A DNA stretch of 64,000 nt. Source: Diplodia intermedia (Eukaryota; Ascomycota; Dothideomycetes; Botryosphaeriales; Botryosphaeriaceae). The stretch is from the NCBI GenBank assembly GCA_021495925.1, contig JAKEKT010000129.1, positions 1-64,000 of the forward strand. The letters are read 5' to 3'. Under the pieces are notes generated by a model. It saw nothing but the letters and a program-made list of their open reading frames with translations, was not told the origin of the DNA and made no database searches. The translations under genes were made by a program, and so were the position numbers. The first letter of the stretch is position 1. Each line of letters begins with the position of its first letter. Below, in pieces: positions 23,211 to 34,117 of the stretch.

Positions 23211-24799
23211 ATGTACAAGTTGGCGCGCGCCGGTAGGCCTATGGCCAGTGCCCTCCAGGTACCCTACCCTGATGATGCTGCTGCGAGCTGCATGCCGCTT
23301 CCGTCTGCATGAGCACCCATGCTAATCCGCCTCCAGGGTGCTCCTCTGAGGACTTCGGTCGTCCAGCAGACCCGCAACCTCTCTATACATGAGTACCGCT
23401 CGGCGGCCCTGCTCGAGACCGTACGCTGCCCGCCCGCCACCCCCACCACGCGCCCCGACTCCCGCTAACCCCGGCCCCCAGTATGGCATCGGCGTCCCCA
23501 AGGGCAACGTCGCGCAGACGGCGCAGGAGGCCGAGACGGTTGCTAAGAACATCAGTACGTGGGCAATTGGGCCTGATTGTTGGGCCGCTGACCAACAACA
23601 GTAGCGGGCGACGACATGGTCATCAAGGCCCAGGTGCTTGCCGGTGGCAGAGGAAAGGGCACTTTCGACAACGGCTTCAAGGGCGGTGTCCGGGTCATCT
23701 ACTCGTAGGGCCCCCCTCACCCACCTCCGAGTTATCCCCAAACCACGGCATATCAGCTGATCGTAGTGCGAAATCCAGACCCACCGAGGCTCGCATCCTT
23801 GCGGAGCAGATGATCGGCCACAAGCTCATCACCAAGCAGACGGGCGCCCAGGGCCGTCTCTGCAGTGCCGTTTACATTGTCGAGCGCAAGTTCGCTCGCC
23901 GCGAGTTCTACCTCGCCATCCTGATGGACCGCGCTTCCCAGGGCCCCGTCATCGTTGCTTCGTCCCAGGGCGGCATGGACATCGAGACCGTGGCCAAGGA
24001 GCACCCCGAGGCCATCATCACCACCAAGGTTGACATCCACAAGGGCGTCACCGACGACATTGCCCGTGACATTGCCGTCCAGCTGGGCTTCTCCGAGCAG
24101 TGTGTCGAGGATGCCAAGGACACGATCCAGAAGCTGTACAAGGTCTTCATGGAGAAGGACGCCACCCAGATCGAGATCAACCCTCTGTCCGAGACCACTG
24201 ACCACCAGGTTCTCGCCATGGATGCCAAGCTGAACTTCGACGACAACGCCGATTTCCGCCAGGAGGAGGTCTTCTCGTGGCGCGACGTCACCCAGGAGGA
24301 CCCCGACGAGGTCAAGGCCGCCAAGTCCAACCTCAACTTCATCAAGCTTGATGGCGACATTGGCTGCTTGGTCAACGGTGCCGGCCTCGCCATGGCCACC
24401 ATGGACATCATCAAGCTCAACGGCGGCCAGCCCGCCAACTTCCTCGACGTCGGCGGCGGTGCCACCCCCGAGGCCATCAAGCAGGCCTTCGAGCTGATCA
24501 CCTCGGACCCCAAGGTCACCGCCATCTTCGTCAACATCTTCGGTGGTATCGTCCGCTGTGACGCCATCGCCAAGGGCCTGATCCAGGTTGTGCAGAGCAT
24601 GAACCTGCGCATCCCCATCATTGCCCGGTTACAGGGAACCAACATGGAGGCCGCCCACAAGCTCATCAACGAGTCTGGCATGAAGATCTTCTCCATTGAC
24701 GACCTGCAGAACGCCGCCGAGAAGTCGGTTCAGTTCTCAAAGGTTGTCAAGATGGCCCGTGACATCGACGTCGGCGTCGAGTTTACCCTGGGCATCTAA
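23211..24799 (+). CDS. LSC2: Succinyl-CoA ligase (ADP-forming) beta subunit, mitochondrial
   Basis: Five exons, 23211-23258, 23337-23420, 23482-23554, 23602-23704 and 23767-24799, give 446 residues. With the alpha subunit it makes ATP from succinyl-CoA in the TCA cycle, in the mitochondrial matrix. An N-terminal presequence rich in R, S and A precedes the mature start NLSIHEYRSAALLETYG. The ATP-grasp region has KAQVLAGGRGKG. Later motifs are QIEINPLSE (metal site), GDIGCLVNGAGLAMATMD, LDVGGGATPE and FGGIVRCDAIA. The length is close to yeast Lsc2 (427). Four introns of 47 to 78 bases cluster in the first 560 bases, after which one exon codes two thirds of the protein. That crowding of introns at the 5' end is common in highly expressed fungal genes. 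The start has context gccaccATGt. Confidence 0.96.
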
Positions 24800-25187
24800 A
24801 TACCCCCGCCTTCCGGCCAGCGTAATTATTTGGATGGGGATTAGTGGGAGGAAAGATGGGAATTGGAGTGTTTCAAACATTAGAGCCTTTCTTCTTTCTT
24901 ACTGGGCGGCATGTCTACCATATTGCTTGGTTCTTGTGTGCGTGTGTGCGTATCTCAATGTGCGCTATTGAAGCATCTGTGTGAGCAGCGAACAAGAGAG
25001 TTGAGTGTGTCAAGCAATGAGATGATGATGTGACTGTAAGTTGAAATGGCCCTTGCAGGCCGCCCATTTTGGAGAGGAGTCGCTGGGGTGAGACAAGTTT
25101 CAAGCCTGTAGATTCACGATTTCGCTATGCATTCGAGGAGCAAATCAGGCGTACTATCTGTATTGAGTTACTCGATTGAAGATCAAG
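24800..25187. other. 3' flank between succinyl-CoA ligase and helicase relic
   Basis: Non-coding and AT-richer, with TGTGTGCGTGTGTGCG near 24933. Nothing else recognised. Confidence 0.5.
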
Positions 25188-26516
25188 CTACCACATGTCG
25201 CCGCCCTGGCCTCCCAGGTCACCATGGCCTCCCTAACCACTTTGGCCACTTTGGCCACCTTGGCCACCTTGTCCGCCGCCTTGGTTAGTTTTCTTGCCGC
25301 CGCGGCCCTTCTTCTTCTTCTTCTTGGTTGGCTCATCGACCGGGGCACCCACCGAAGTAAGGTCCCTGTGACCAAGCTTGCCGCCAACATGCCTCGGTGG
25401 CTCGATGATGGGAGTATCTGGCTCCTTCCGCTTCTTGCTGCCTTCATCCAGTGGCTTCAGGGGTGTCAGTGTGCTGATGAAGGTGCTGTCTTGGATCATG
25501 ACACCCTCCAGGGACTCGCAGACATCATCACAGTCGATGATCTGATTGCAGCGGTAGAGTTCGTTGACCAGGTTGATGAAGTCGCCACTCGAGCCTCCGT
25601 AGTTCCTATTGGAGAACTCGGTATCTTTTGCGCGGATGAGATTACACCAGCCCTTGAAATTGCCAAAAAAGACTAGGAACTCTCTCGCTCTAGAGGTCTC
25701 GACGTTAAGCTGTGCCGAATCCGTAATGAAGCCGAGTTTTCTAGGGCTACCCTGAACATTGGCAACAAAAGAGATCAGAACGATCTTACCCTCTCCACCC
25801 TGGGATGCAGCGCTGGTCAACACAGGGATGGAAAGAAGCGTGGCGCCGTCCTGACCGCGTACACCCCGCCTGTGTGCCTCAGCCAGCTTCATCTTGATCA
25901 GGCTGCGTTGACCGCTGTAGGGCGTGATGACCATGAAATCGCTAGGCAGAATGATACGCTGCGTAGTATCATCCGTCACTTGGAACTGGAGAAGGCCTAC
26001 GAGGAAGCGCACCAAGAATTCGGCTTCGTGTTCGTTCGCCTGAGACTTCGAGTTCATCGAATAAGAAAACACCTCGCGGTGGTTCAAGTCGTTGTCCGGC
26101 CTTGCCCGATATTGCCGAATTTGTCATGCCATGTACCGTTCCCAAAGGCAACGACAGCTGGAGTTAGCCTGTTGACGACGGCCTGTCTGGCGGTGGCGGA
26201 CGTGCGACCTCTTTTGCGGCCACCCTTGGCATGTGGAGGGTTGACGTTCTCGGCGACGTAAGCCCTTAGCATATCCCTCCCGCGGAACTGCTGAACAACT
26301 GGGTTCATGTCGAGATTACCCGCGGTTGCGGGATAGCCACGGGAGACCATCACCTCACTCTTGAAGTTCTCCGGGAAGCCGGACAGGTCGTGAGTCACCT
26401 CGGTTGCAGGTTGCATAGTGAGGTGTTCGAGGTCTCTCGCTATATCCTCGTTGTGTGAGGTAGCGGGAGCGTCTACCATATCGGTAGAGCCGGGGGAGCC
26501 GGAGCGGGAAGCCATG
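25188..26516 (-). pseudogene. Broken SF1 (UPF1-like, AAA_12) helicase fragment
   Basis: The frame 26087-25233 encodes the C-terminal part of a superfamily 1 helicase: FMVITPYSGQRSLI (motif IV region), ASQGGEGKIVLISFVAN (motif V) and LNVETSRAREFLVFFGN (motif VI), then a basic linker and a glycine-rich tail GGGQGGQGGQ. Walker A, Walker B and all of RecA domain 1 are absent from the locus. Upstream, a frame beginning MASRSGSPGSTDMVD at 26516 reads about 143 codons to a stop at 26084 and does not join in frame without an unproven intron. A TAG at 25233-25235 interrupts the tail: beyond it the same frame continues GGHGDLGGQGGDMW to a second stop at 25188. I infer a non-functional remnant or an assembly chimera. 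Confidence 0.65.
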
Positions 26517-26524
26517 GAGGCGAA

Positions 26525-26568
<44 letters not shown>
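26525..26568. repeat. Run of 44 consecutive G
   Basis: An uninterrupted G44 homopolymer (C44 on the gene strand). It lies between the splice donor of the gene to its right (26596) and the helicase fragment to its left, where the two unrelated coding segments meet. Possible explanations are a misassembly, a poly-G read artefact filling a gap, or a real polypyrimidine tract. Confidence 0.9.
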
Positions 26569-26569
<1 letters not shown>

Positions 26570-26596
26570 AAGAAGGGAAAATGAAGCAAACAGTAC

Positions 26597-27244
26597 CTGA
26601 TCGTTCTTGAACTGTATGAAATCCCTCTCGTTCTTGATGACCTGATAGCCGTTGTTCACGCTGGCGTTGAACAGCTTCGGCAGCGCGAACCACTGGCCGG
26701 CCATCTTGAAGCGGTCGTTGGCGTACACGAACTGGTCGTCGTACACGCAGTCGGCCGTGTAGCGGCGCACGCGCTCGACCGTCGGCGCGCAGCTGTACAG
26801 CGCGATGATGTCGTCGACCAGCGCCTGCCGCGGGCCGTCCAGCGGCAGCGACCTGCTCGGGTCCGGCGTGTAGTCCTCGTCCGTCGCCGTCTGGCGCGGC
26901 TCGAAGTGCTCGCCGGGCTTGCTGTTGCCGCCGGTGGTGGTGGTGGCCGAGGTGGACATGGCGGCTTCTTGCTGGTGCGTCAAGCTGTTCTTTCTGACGC
27001 CCTCGGGTTGTTGCGGTCCGTCGGCGCTCAGTCTTGGAAGCGGCGGGTTTGCTCTCTGCTCGGCAGCCTTGAGCCTTGCGGTGTAGACCTGCTGCGGGTG
27101 TAGTATGGATGCCTTGTTGAAGATCTTCTTCGCGCCAGACATCAAGAGGTTTGAATGCGTCGGATAGTCGTCGCCCTTGGACTTCGGTTCGGATGGAGGC
27201 GGCTGTGCTGCGGGGTGGGCAGCATCACTGTTTGTGGCGCTCAT
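26597..27244 (-). pseudogene. First exon of a conserved NTF2/SnoaL-like fungal protein, 3' part missing
   Basis: The exon codes 216 residues: a low-complexity N-terminal half, then the conserved segment DIIALYSCAPTVERVRRY, ADCVYDDQFVYANDR, FKMAGQWFALPKLF and NERDFIQFKNDQ. I know this as the start of an NTF2-like domain (DUF2358/SnoaL type) in uncharacterised ascomycete proteins. The exon ends in phase 0 at a normal donor (CAG/GTACTG). The family continues in the next exon with a beta-rich half, but no such exon follows. Instead there are 28 bases of intron-like sequence, the G44 run and unrelated helicase sequence. The gene is therefore truncated here, by rearrangement or misassembly. The start is the ATG at 27244. 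Confidence 0.7.
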
Positions 27245-28136
27245 TTTATCGATACCTCGTAGTTTGCGGTAGTGGTGCTACTGCCAGTTCGATTCAGTCT
27301 ATGATCCTGGGATGACGTGAAATATGACTTCACGAGCGAGCGGATTGGGGTGAAGGAGCATTATAAGTGCGTGAGACGGAAAGAAAGCCTCTCAGGAGAG
27401 ACACGGATGCATCATCGGCCTCCGCATGCGCATCATCTGGAGACGGCCTTGTCCGGCAGCGCTTGGCGGGGGATGATCGCGAGCAAAGACGTCAACGATG
27501 GACGCCTATGGCCCATGACGTAATTGATAAGATCTGTCTTATCGATAAGCACGTGCCCGCCGCAGCTCTTTCAGCTCTTTGAGCTCTTTACAGCCTACGA
27601 CACGTCCAGTGCGCTGATTGAAATCCTGGGGCCTTTGGCCCCTCAAATTGAAATCAATTACTGCAAGGCTATCTACATAACCGCCGCCCCCGGGCAGCTA
27701 TGGGTAACAGCATAAACCCAGATGGTGAAAGCAACCTGCCTGTATCTCGCCGTTTTCCCTGACGCCAGGAAGAGAAGAAACGCCTCCACCATGCTAATTA
27801 TGCCTCCTCACTCCAGAGCATCCCAATTTAGCCGTGCTGTATGCTAAAAGCAACCCACCCGTACTGATTACTGAAACCTGGTCCGCGCCTCTGCTGAGGG
27901 CATGTGTGACTTTTTTTTGTAGTTTTGCAGGAGAAAAGCAAGTTATCCACCTATCTTGCGAATCTTTCGTTTTGTATCTTTCGAGTTAGTTCAAGGAGAC
28001 GACACAAACCTGGAATCCAGTCGCAGGTCTTGATCCTGGGGCTGCTCAGCTCTCTATCGAGACGGAACGGACGCTCGGCGCGGGTGACCTGGGGAATGTG
28101 CAAACTGTGTGCGATCTGCTCTCATCTTTCGATCAA
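27245..28136. other. Intergenic region, nothing recognised
   Basis: About 890 bases: promoter region of the truncated gene on the left and 3' flank of poly(A) polymerase on the right. Contains the local repeat CAGCTCTTTCAGCTCTTTGA near 27565. No gene seen. Confidence 0.5.
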
Positions 28137-30432
28137 TCAGGCATCTGCTCCACTCCACGCTCTGAAGAGGCGATCAACGCTCAAACTACACCTTGGTGCT
28201 GAGCTCAGCCGGCGGGAGTTGCCACCGCCTCTCCGTTCGACGAGTGGCGACGCTTTGCGGAATTCTGCGACAACGTTTCCTGTACCGTGTAAGCATTGCA
28301 TCAGCAATTGACCCGTGTGCTCGGAGCAACCTAGCCCGAGCGATTCAATCGGGGACTCTTCGCGGCGGAAGAGTGGCGCGACTTTCACCGGCGGCGCCCC
28401 ACCAGACTCGGGTTTTCTTCCTTGACTGACCTCCATTCCGGCTTCGCGGTGAGAGCGCTTCTTCGTCGCCTTGGCCTTCTTGGCCTTGACTGGCTTCGTC
28501 TCGCCTGCGTCAAAGCAATCATCTGGGAGGTCGTAGCTGCCGCACATCAGTATCGAGGGGGTGTCTCCTACATCAAACCAATCCTTGGGGCCTACCTCCT
28601 CGTGTGCACGATGCGGATTGAATGCAGGTTTTGATCGTAGTTAGCCCACTCCTGGCACAGCCGTTTGAATTCCGAGACCGCATAGGAGATGTCGAGTGAC
28701 TTGGCACCTGCAACTGGTAAGCAGTCGATTCTTCCCTGTATGTATATGCATGGAGCTCTTACCTGGCTTCAGCTCAATGCCAATGTAGAATGTAGTCGTG
28801 TAGACAGTAATGGGGCTGTCGCCGTTGGTTTCCTTGCCATTGGCGTCGCCGTTGGACAGATCGAGCTTGTCTGCGGCGCCCCCAGCACCGATGTCTTGAA
28901 GCATGCCGTTCGACTCATTAGTCGTATCGGTCTTGACTGAGTACTTGACACTACCCTGCAGAACTTCTTCCTTGTCCTCTTCCGTCTTGCAGTGGTGGAC
29001 GCGCTTGAAACCCTTGTTGAACGGTTGGGCCAGTTCAACATCCTCTGCAGGGGATTGTTCGATCAACCCGACGAGCTTGCGAACCTTGGACTCCACCGAA
29101 CTGCTCCAGTTGTCCTGTGCCTCCTTATCATGGCTCGCTGCCACAATGCTAAGGTAGTACTTGAAGTCCTGGGTGAAGAAAGTGTGCTTGTCGAATAGCT
29201 CCCGCCAGCGTCGCTTCTCCGCGAGAATATCACTGGTGATTTGGCTCGCACGCAGCAGTTCGCGCTTGATGACCTTCTGCGTCGAATGTGTAATATTGTG
29301 GGTTGCGCACATCGAAGGATAAGCAGGGGTGATGATCGGCATCAAGTGGCGCTTGTCGCCGGGGTAGATCTGGGGATTCCAGACGCGTACTTGCAGCGGA
29401 CCATCCTCGATTTCCTTCAGCATGATGGGACGTGGCCAAGGCCACGTGCTCATCAGGTAAAAGAAGCGGCCCAGGACAACGGCTGCACAAGCCATTGGGT
29501 ACAGCTGGCATATACGCGCAACCATCATAGCCCAAGCGATACCTCCTGGGAATCCAACAATGTTCGCATAGATGGCGTGGCCTGTTCGATTTTGCGTCAG
29601 CTCGGTGGGATCGAAAGATATGCAACTGTACACATACGCTGTGCCCATAGCTTGACAGCTCTGGTAACCTGCCTGAAGATCTTAGGCTGAGGGACCAGGG
29701 AAAGCACCTCGTCCGTAACACGAGTACCATTCACACTGCGCAAATCCGTCTCATCCAGACCACGAAGCAAGCTGTTGTCCTTCAAATCAAGGTCTAGGGG
29801 CACCGAGGCGATGGCAAGGCGAGCGAAGATCAAGTCGATGTCGATTCCCAGGAAGTCCATCTTGATGATTGGAGTGAAGGCATCGGGAACCGGAGAGAAC
29901 TTCTCGATGGCGCCGGGAGGCGCAACCCGCTCGAGCACGTTGATGAAATGCGCAAAGAAGTCGTCGCGGGTGACGTGCTTGGGTGCAAGAACGAGCGTAT
30001 CGATATCGGAGCCTAGTGAAGAGCAGAGCGTTAGAGGAGCAAAACTCGCGCGTGCGCACGCGCAAACGGGAGGAATACATACCGGGGCCGTAGACACCCA
30101 GGCGATAGCTACCAAAGGTGCAGATCTTGCCACCAGCGTTCTCGATAACGGAGGGCGCAAGGCCCTTCACATGGCCAACGTGACGGACGAACTCGTCGAC
30201 AGCCTTCTGCAGCGTCTGCAGAGCGGCGCCCCTACAACTCGTCAGCACGGCGCAGACGGTGGTGGTGGCGACGACAAACGCACCTCTTCTCCGTCTCCTC
30301 TGGCGTCTCAAAGGTGTTCTGGCTGCGCAACTCGTCCAAAAGAGCAGCATCCAGCGCCAGCTCGGCATCGGTCGGAGGTGCGCGTGAAATGGGGTCTGTC
30401 ACGCCCCAGCGCCTGCCGGATTGGCCGGCCAT
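28137..30432 (-). CDS. PAP1: Poly(A) polymerase
   Basis: Six exons, 30432-30284, 30231-30083, 30012-29638, 29581-28763, 28707-28596 and 28536-28137, give 667 residues. The nuclear enzyme adds poly(A) to cleaved pre-mRNA 3' ends. The nucleotidyltransferase site is intact: FGSYRLGVYGPGSDIDTL with Asp102 and Asp104, and GIDIDLIFARL with Asp159. The central domain has ANIVGFPGGIAWAMMVARIC and WPWPRPIML, and the RNA-binding domain has PIITPAYPSMCATHN and the SLDISYAVSEFKRL segment. The short exon 5 and the junction into YDLPDDCFDAGE follow the family. After the basic patch KKAKATKKRSHRE the last 95 residues are not conserved in any form I know; an unrecognised further intron is possible there. Introns are 52-70 bases. 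Confidence 0.95.
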
Positions 30433-30943
30433 TCTGCCTCAGGCAGTGGGCGAGCGAGCAAATGAGTGGCGGGTGTGCAGCTGGGACAAAGGTACGTCGG
30501 GGCGGGCGGCGCGCGGCTTTGGAGCGGCAGGTGCGGGTTCGGAGTGGCTGGACTTAGGCGCAAAGCTGCATGCCGAGGCGCTGAGGACAGGCGACTGGAT
30601 GGATGGGCTGGGTGGCCACGGTGTGGAGCGTGGGGGAGGCGATTAGGTTGTTGAAGCAGGGCAGAGTCGTGCGAGGAAAGCGAGCGAGGGAGCTTCGCGC
30701 CAAGGCCAAGGCACCATCTGTGGCCGCGCATCGCCGACCCGCCTGCGCCTTGGCCCTGGCGCAGCCTCTCAATTTCCGCCGCACAGCCCGCCCGCCTGCC
30801 TGCGCGGCCAATATTAACGCCTAGTTCCAGCAAAAGAAACCGCTTCTCATTTCGGTGCAACACAGTCTCCTACAGCATTGTATTCATCATTATAGTGCAG
30901 AGACAGCACGGCGCCCGGGCCACCTATTTCCTCCTGGCGGCCC
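30433..30943. other. Intergenic region between hydrolase stop and PAP1 start
   Basis: About 510 bases upstream of PAP1, GC-rich with no recognised gene. It must hold the PAP1 promoter and the hydrolase terminator. Confidence 0.5.
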
Positions 30944-32207
30944 CTACCCGCTTCCAAAAAAAGCCCCCAGCTTCGCGTCCAGCCACTGCACGTCGTCCTT
31001 GCTTTGGCCAGGTCCTGCAACGCGTTTCAGCACACCGGTCCAGACACGCCGCTGTCGCGCATTCTAACTCACCTCCAGCCCAGTGTCCCCAGACGGACGG
31101 GAAAGCCTCCATCGTACCTATCCCTGGGCGCATCGCGGCGACCTCATTGGCCGAGTCCTCGGGACTGTTTGTTCAGTCAGCTTTGTCCCGACGGGTGCTT
31201 GCTGATCTTACGGGAAGTAGAGATCGGTTCTGCCAGGCAGCACCAGCGCTTTGGCCTTGATACCCTGCATCGCCTTCGCGAAGTCCCCGTTGTACGGCTC
31301 CTGGTCTGAGCAGTCGCCGGCCTGCCACGTATGAAGCATCACCATGAGGTTTTCCGGATCTGCATACATTAGCATCTGCATCTGCGTACACATCATCTGA
31401 GACAAACCCTTGGAACACGCCCAGGCTTCCCAAAAGTTCACCATGAAGTCTTCCAGATTCTTGAAGCCCAGAGCCTTCTCGTAAAGCCTCTCCCTGTAGA
31501 ACGCCTGGCTGAAGCCCCAACCGGCGTACCCACGGCCAAATGCTTTAAGACCAACGCTTTTCTCCTCGGCCGTCCAGGGACGATAGTCGCTAGCTTTTGC
31601 CAGCGCTTCGCCCTTGGCTGAACCAGCCGACGACGCGCCCTTTGCGGCCAGGAGAGCCGTTTTCACGCCTTCAAGAAAGACCTGGTTGTGCAGAGAAGTC
31701 TTCGCAGACCCACAGAATGGAATAACCAGATCCATGAAGTCGGGGTACTGAGTAGCCCACTGGTAAGTTTGGCCGGCGCCCATGGACCATCCCAGCACGG
31801 CCTTGGCATGCTTGATGCTCAGGTGCTTCGTTACTAGCTCGTACTGGGCCCGTACATTGTCGTAGAACAGGACGTCGGGGAAAGGCTTCAGCCCAGGGGT
31901 GTTTGAGGGGGATGAGGATTGGCCATTTCCAAAGAGCGCGGTGATGACGATGAAATACTTCTGCGGGTTTAGTGTCTTATCATCTCCAATGAGCCATTCG
32001 TTGTCGGAGATCACTATGAGTCTCAGCCGGGGTGGTTCTGCAGGCGCAACGCTCAGGTGCACACCTACGTCCAGAATACCAAGTAGGGTAGATGACGGTA
32101 GGCAGGCCTGGTTCACCGAAAGTCTTGTATGCGATGAAAGCGTCCGGGATGAGGCCGCCGGACTTCAGCTTGAAATCGCCGAGCTTGTACGTGCTGTAGT
32201 CTGCCAT
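30944..32207 (-). CDS. Alpha/beta hydrolase, homoserine O-acetyltransferase (MetX)-like
   Basis: Four exons, 32207-32069, 32013-31212, 31164-31073 and 31014-30944, give 367 residues. The fold is alpha/beta hydrolase, close to the MetX group, but in fungi such proteins often have unknown acyl substrates. The catalytic triad is complete: nucleophile Ser123 in LGWSMGAGQ, Asp310 in PGRTDLYFP and His341 in VWGHWAGG, the last lying in the third exon. The N-terminal strands read KLGDFKLKSGG and AFIAYKTFGEPG, then PTVIYPTWYSG before intron 1. The 3' end is built from two small exons (92 and 71 bases); the final exon reads GQSKDDVQWLDAKLGAFF and stops. Introns are 47-58 bases. No mitochondrial presequence and no PTS1. 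Divergent from the flavin-reductase-like gene. Confidence 0.88.
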
Positions 32208-32558
32208 TCTGAATCCGAGCAGAGGTGTAGGTCAGCACCGCTCGCTCGATAGTTCGCAATCTTTAAGCGTTCGCGCGGTAGATAAGCGGGAGCTACCCCT
32301 CTTCGCAAGCCAGGGTGGTCCTTCCCCGGGCAAGCGGGGCAGTCGCCAGGCGGATGACGTGCACTGACTCTGCGCGCCCGCAATTGACCGCCCGCGCGAA
32401 TCAGTCCATGCCTTCGCGCCGTCGGCTGTGAGCCCTGCCGATTTCCTTATCCGCGCCGTGCTGACAAGCCGATTAGAAGCCGTGGCTGCATTTATAATCT
32501 TGGCCCAACACTGCTTCACCTGCCCATAGACTTGATTCGGGACAACACACCAGCAGCC
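32208..32558. promoter_or_regulatory. Divergent promoter, hydrolase / flavin reductase
   Basis: 351 bases between opposed start codons. A TATA-like TTTATAAT lies at 32491-32498, about 60 bases before the flavin-reductase ATG. The centre is GC-rich (GCGCGCCCGC, GACCGCCCGCGCG). The layout allows co-regulation of the pair. Confidence 0.45.
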
Positions 32559-33603
32559 ATGGCCGACACCCGAGTCCATTTTGGCCCTTCCGACGGCCCC
32601 AACTCGATGATGGACAACGAGAAACAGATTCAGCGGAACCCGCACCCGGACTTTAAGAGTGTCGAAAACTCCCGCCCGGACTGGCAAGACAAGCCAATTG
32701 CGTGGCACAAGACCAAGAACCCCGACTGGAAGCTCGGCGACGGTCCCAACGACGGCGGCGAGAGCCTGAAGAAGGAGCACGTCGAAATCGATCCCTACGC
32801 CGACGGCCGCCCGGCCACCTTCAACTACAAGCTCCTGATCTCCGCCATCACCCCGCGCCCCATCGGCTTCGTCGGCACGAGATCAAAGGATGGTGAGTGC
32901 AGCACTGCCGCATACGGTGCGCCTCGAGACAGGGCCTGCTAACACGCCTGCAAGGCTCGTCAACCAACCTCGCCCCCTTCTCCTACTTCAACATCATCAA
33001 CCACGACCCGCCGCTCTTCATCATCGGCTTCGCCGGCGGCTGGCACCAGGCCAAGGACTCGCTGGCCAACCTGCGCGACAGCGGCGAGTGCACCCTCAAC
33101 ATCATCTCGGAGCACTACATCGAGGCCGCCAACGCCGCCAGCATCAACGCCCCCTTCGGCATCTCCGAATGGGCCCTGACCGGCCTGCACCCGGCCCCCT
33201 GCACCGTCGTCAAAGCGTCGCGCGTCAAGGAAGCCGTCTTCTCCGTTGAGGCCAAGCTCTACAAGACCGAGGAGTTTGAGAGCCGCGCCACGCCGGGAAA
33301 GAAGACGGGTGTGCTCGCCATCGTCGAGGGCGTGCGCTTCTGGGCGAGGGAGGACGCTTTGAACGAGGAGCAAAACTTGCTCGACCCGCAGGTAATTTCT
33401 TCCTTTCTTTTGTTTCTCGTACGTTCGGGTAACGCGGCTTGCTGATTGGTGGCGTGCAGGTTCTGCGTCCTATGGCCAGGCTCGGAGGTATCTCGTACGG
33501 ACGCGTCGTCGAGGCGCTGGAGCTCCCGCGGCCCAACTTCGAGGAGAAGATCAAGTCCGATGATGCGGAGAAGCTGAAGCAGCCCAAGGCCGAAGGAGAG
33601 TAA
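32559..33603 (+). CDS. Flavin-reductase-like FMN-binding split-barrel protein
   Basis: Exons 32559-32892, 32955-33391 and 33460-33603 encode 304 residues. The domain starts at about residue 93 with FNYKLLISAITPRPIGFVGT, then, after the splice, GSSTNLAPFSYFNIINHDPP, LFIIGFAGG, DSGECTLNIISEHY and a later strand GVLAIVEGVRFWARED. This is the flavin reductase-like split barrel, which binds FMN and serves as an NAD(P)H-flavin oxidoreductase or unknown FMN enzyme. The 90-residue N-terminal extension is hydrophilic with PDWQDKPIAWHKTKNPDW. The C-terminal end LARLGGISYGR-type segment is conserved. Introns are 62 and 68 bases with branches GCTAAC and GCTGAT. The start at 32559 (agccATGg) is preferred over an in-frame ATG nine codons earlier. 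Confidence 0.9.
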
Positions 33604-34117
33604 TGGGAGATGCTGCTCGTGGTGTGGGGTGCATGCACTGATTCTTTAGTCGTAGAAGCGGGATACCAATGCGTTGGTAAGAGCACCATTTGAGACACCA
33701 TAAGGAGGATACAAGATTTTGTGCTTTTGGTATAAACCTCTATAGAACAAAGGATGAAGGTTACGAAAGGTAACTTCTATAAAAGGCCACTATCGCGGCT
33801 ACTCGTCACTTTCCTCCGTTCAAAATAAGCAGTAAAAATCGACTCCAACCTCAACGCTATCGCAACTCGCCTCCAGACATCTTGGAGATATTTACACAAC
33901 TTTAAAGAGCACACTGGTTGAATTGAAGTAAGGCCCGGAATAAGCACGTTCCAACTCCTTCTCCTCCTCGTTCTTCCCCGTCTCCTGCCCCACCATTTCC
34001 GCAAACTCCTTTTTCAGGCCCTCCTCTACACATGGCCTCTCATGCTCCTTTTTGTGTCCTCCTTTCCGCTTCTCTTCGTCCTCCCGAGCTACTGCCTTCT
34101 CTTCCTCCTACAAGCCA
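33604..34117. other. Convergent 3' intergenic region
   Basis: About 510 bases between two converging genes. AT-richer around 33.7-33.9 kb and pyrimidine-rich from 33.95 kb. No gene recognised. Confidence 0.5.

Noticed and set aside
17852..24799. Transporter, thiolase and succinyl-CoA ligase as a biosynthetic or catabolic gene cluster
   Set aside because: All are common primary-metabolism genes, interrupted by an unrelated DUF3245-like gene. There is no polyketide synthase, peptide synthetase, cytochrome P450 or cluster regulator.
26525..26568. Poly-C on the gene strand as a normal polypyrimidine tract before a 3' splice site
   Set aside because: No acceptor or family-matching exon follows it. 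The sequence after it belongs to an unrelated helicase-like frame.
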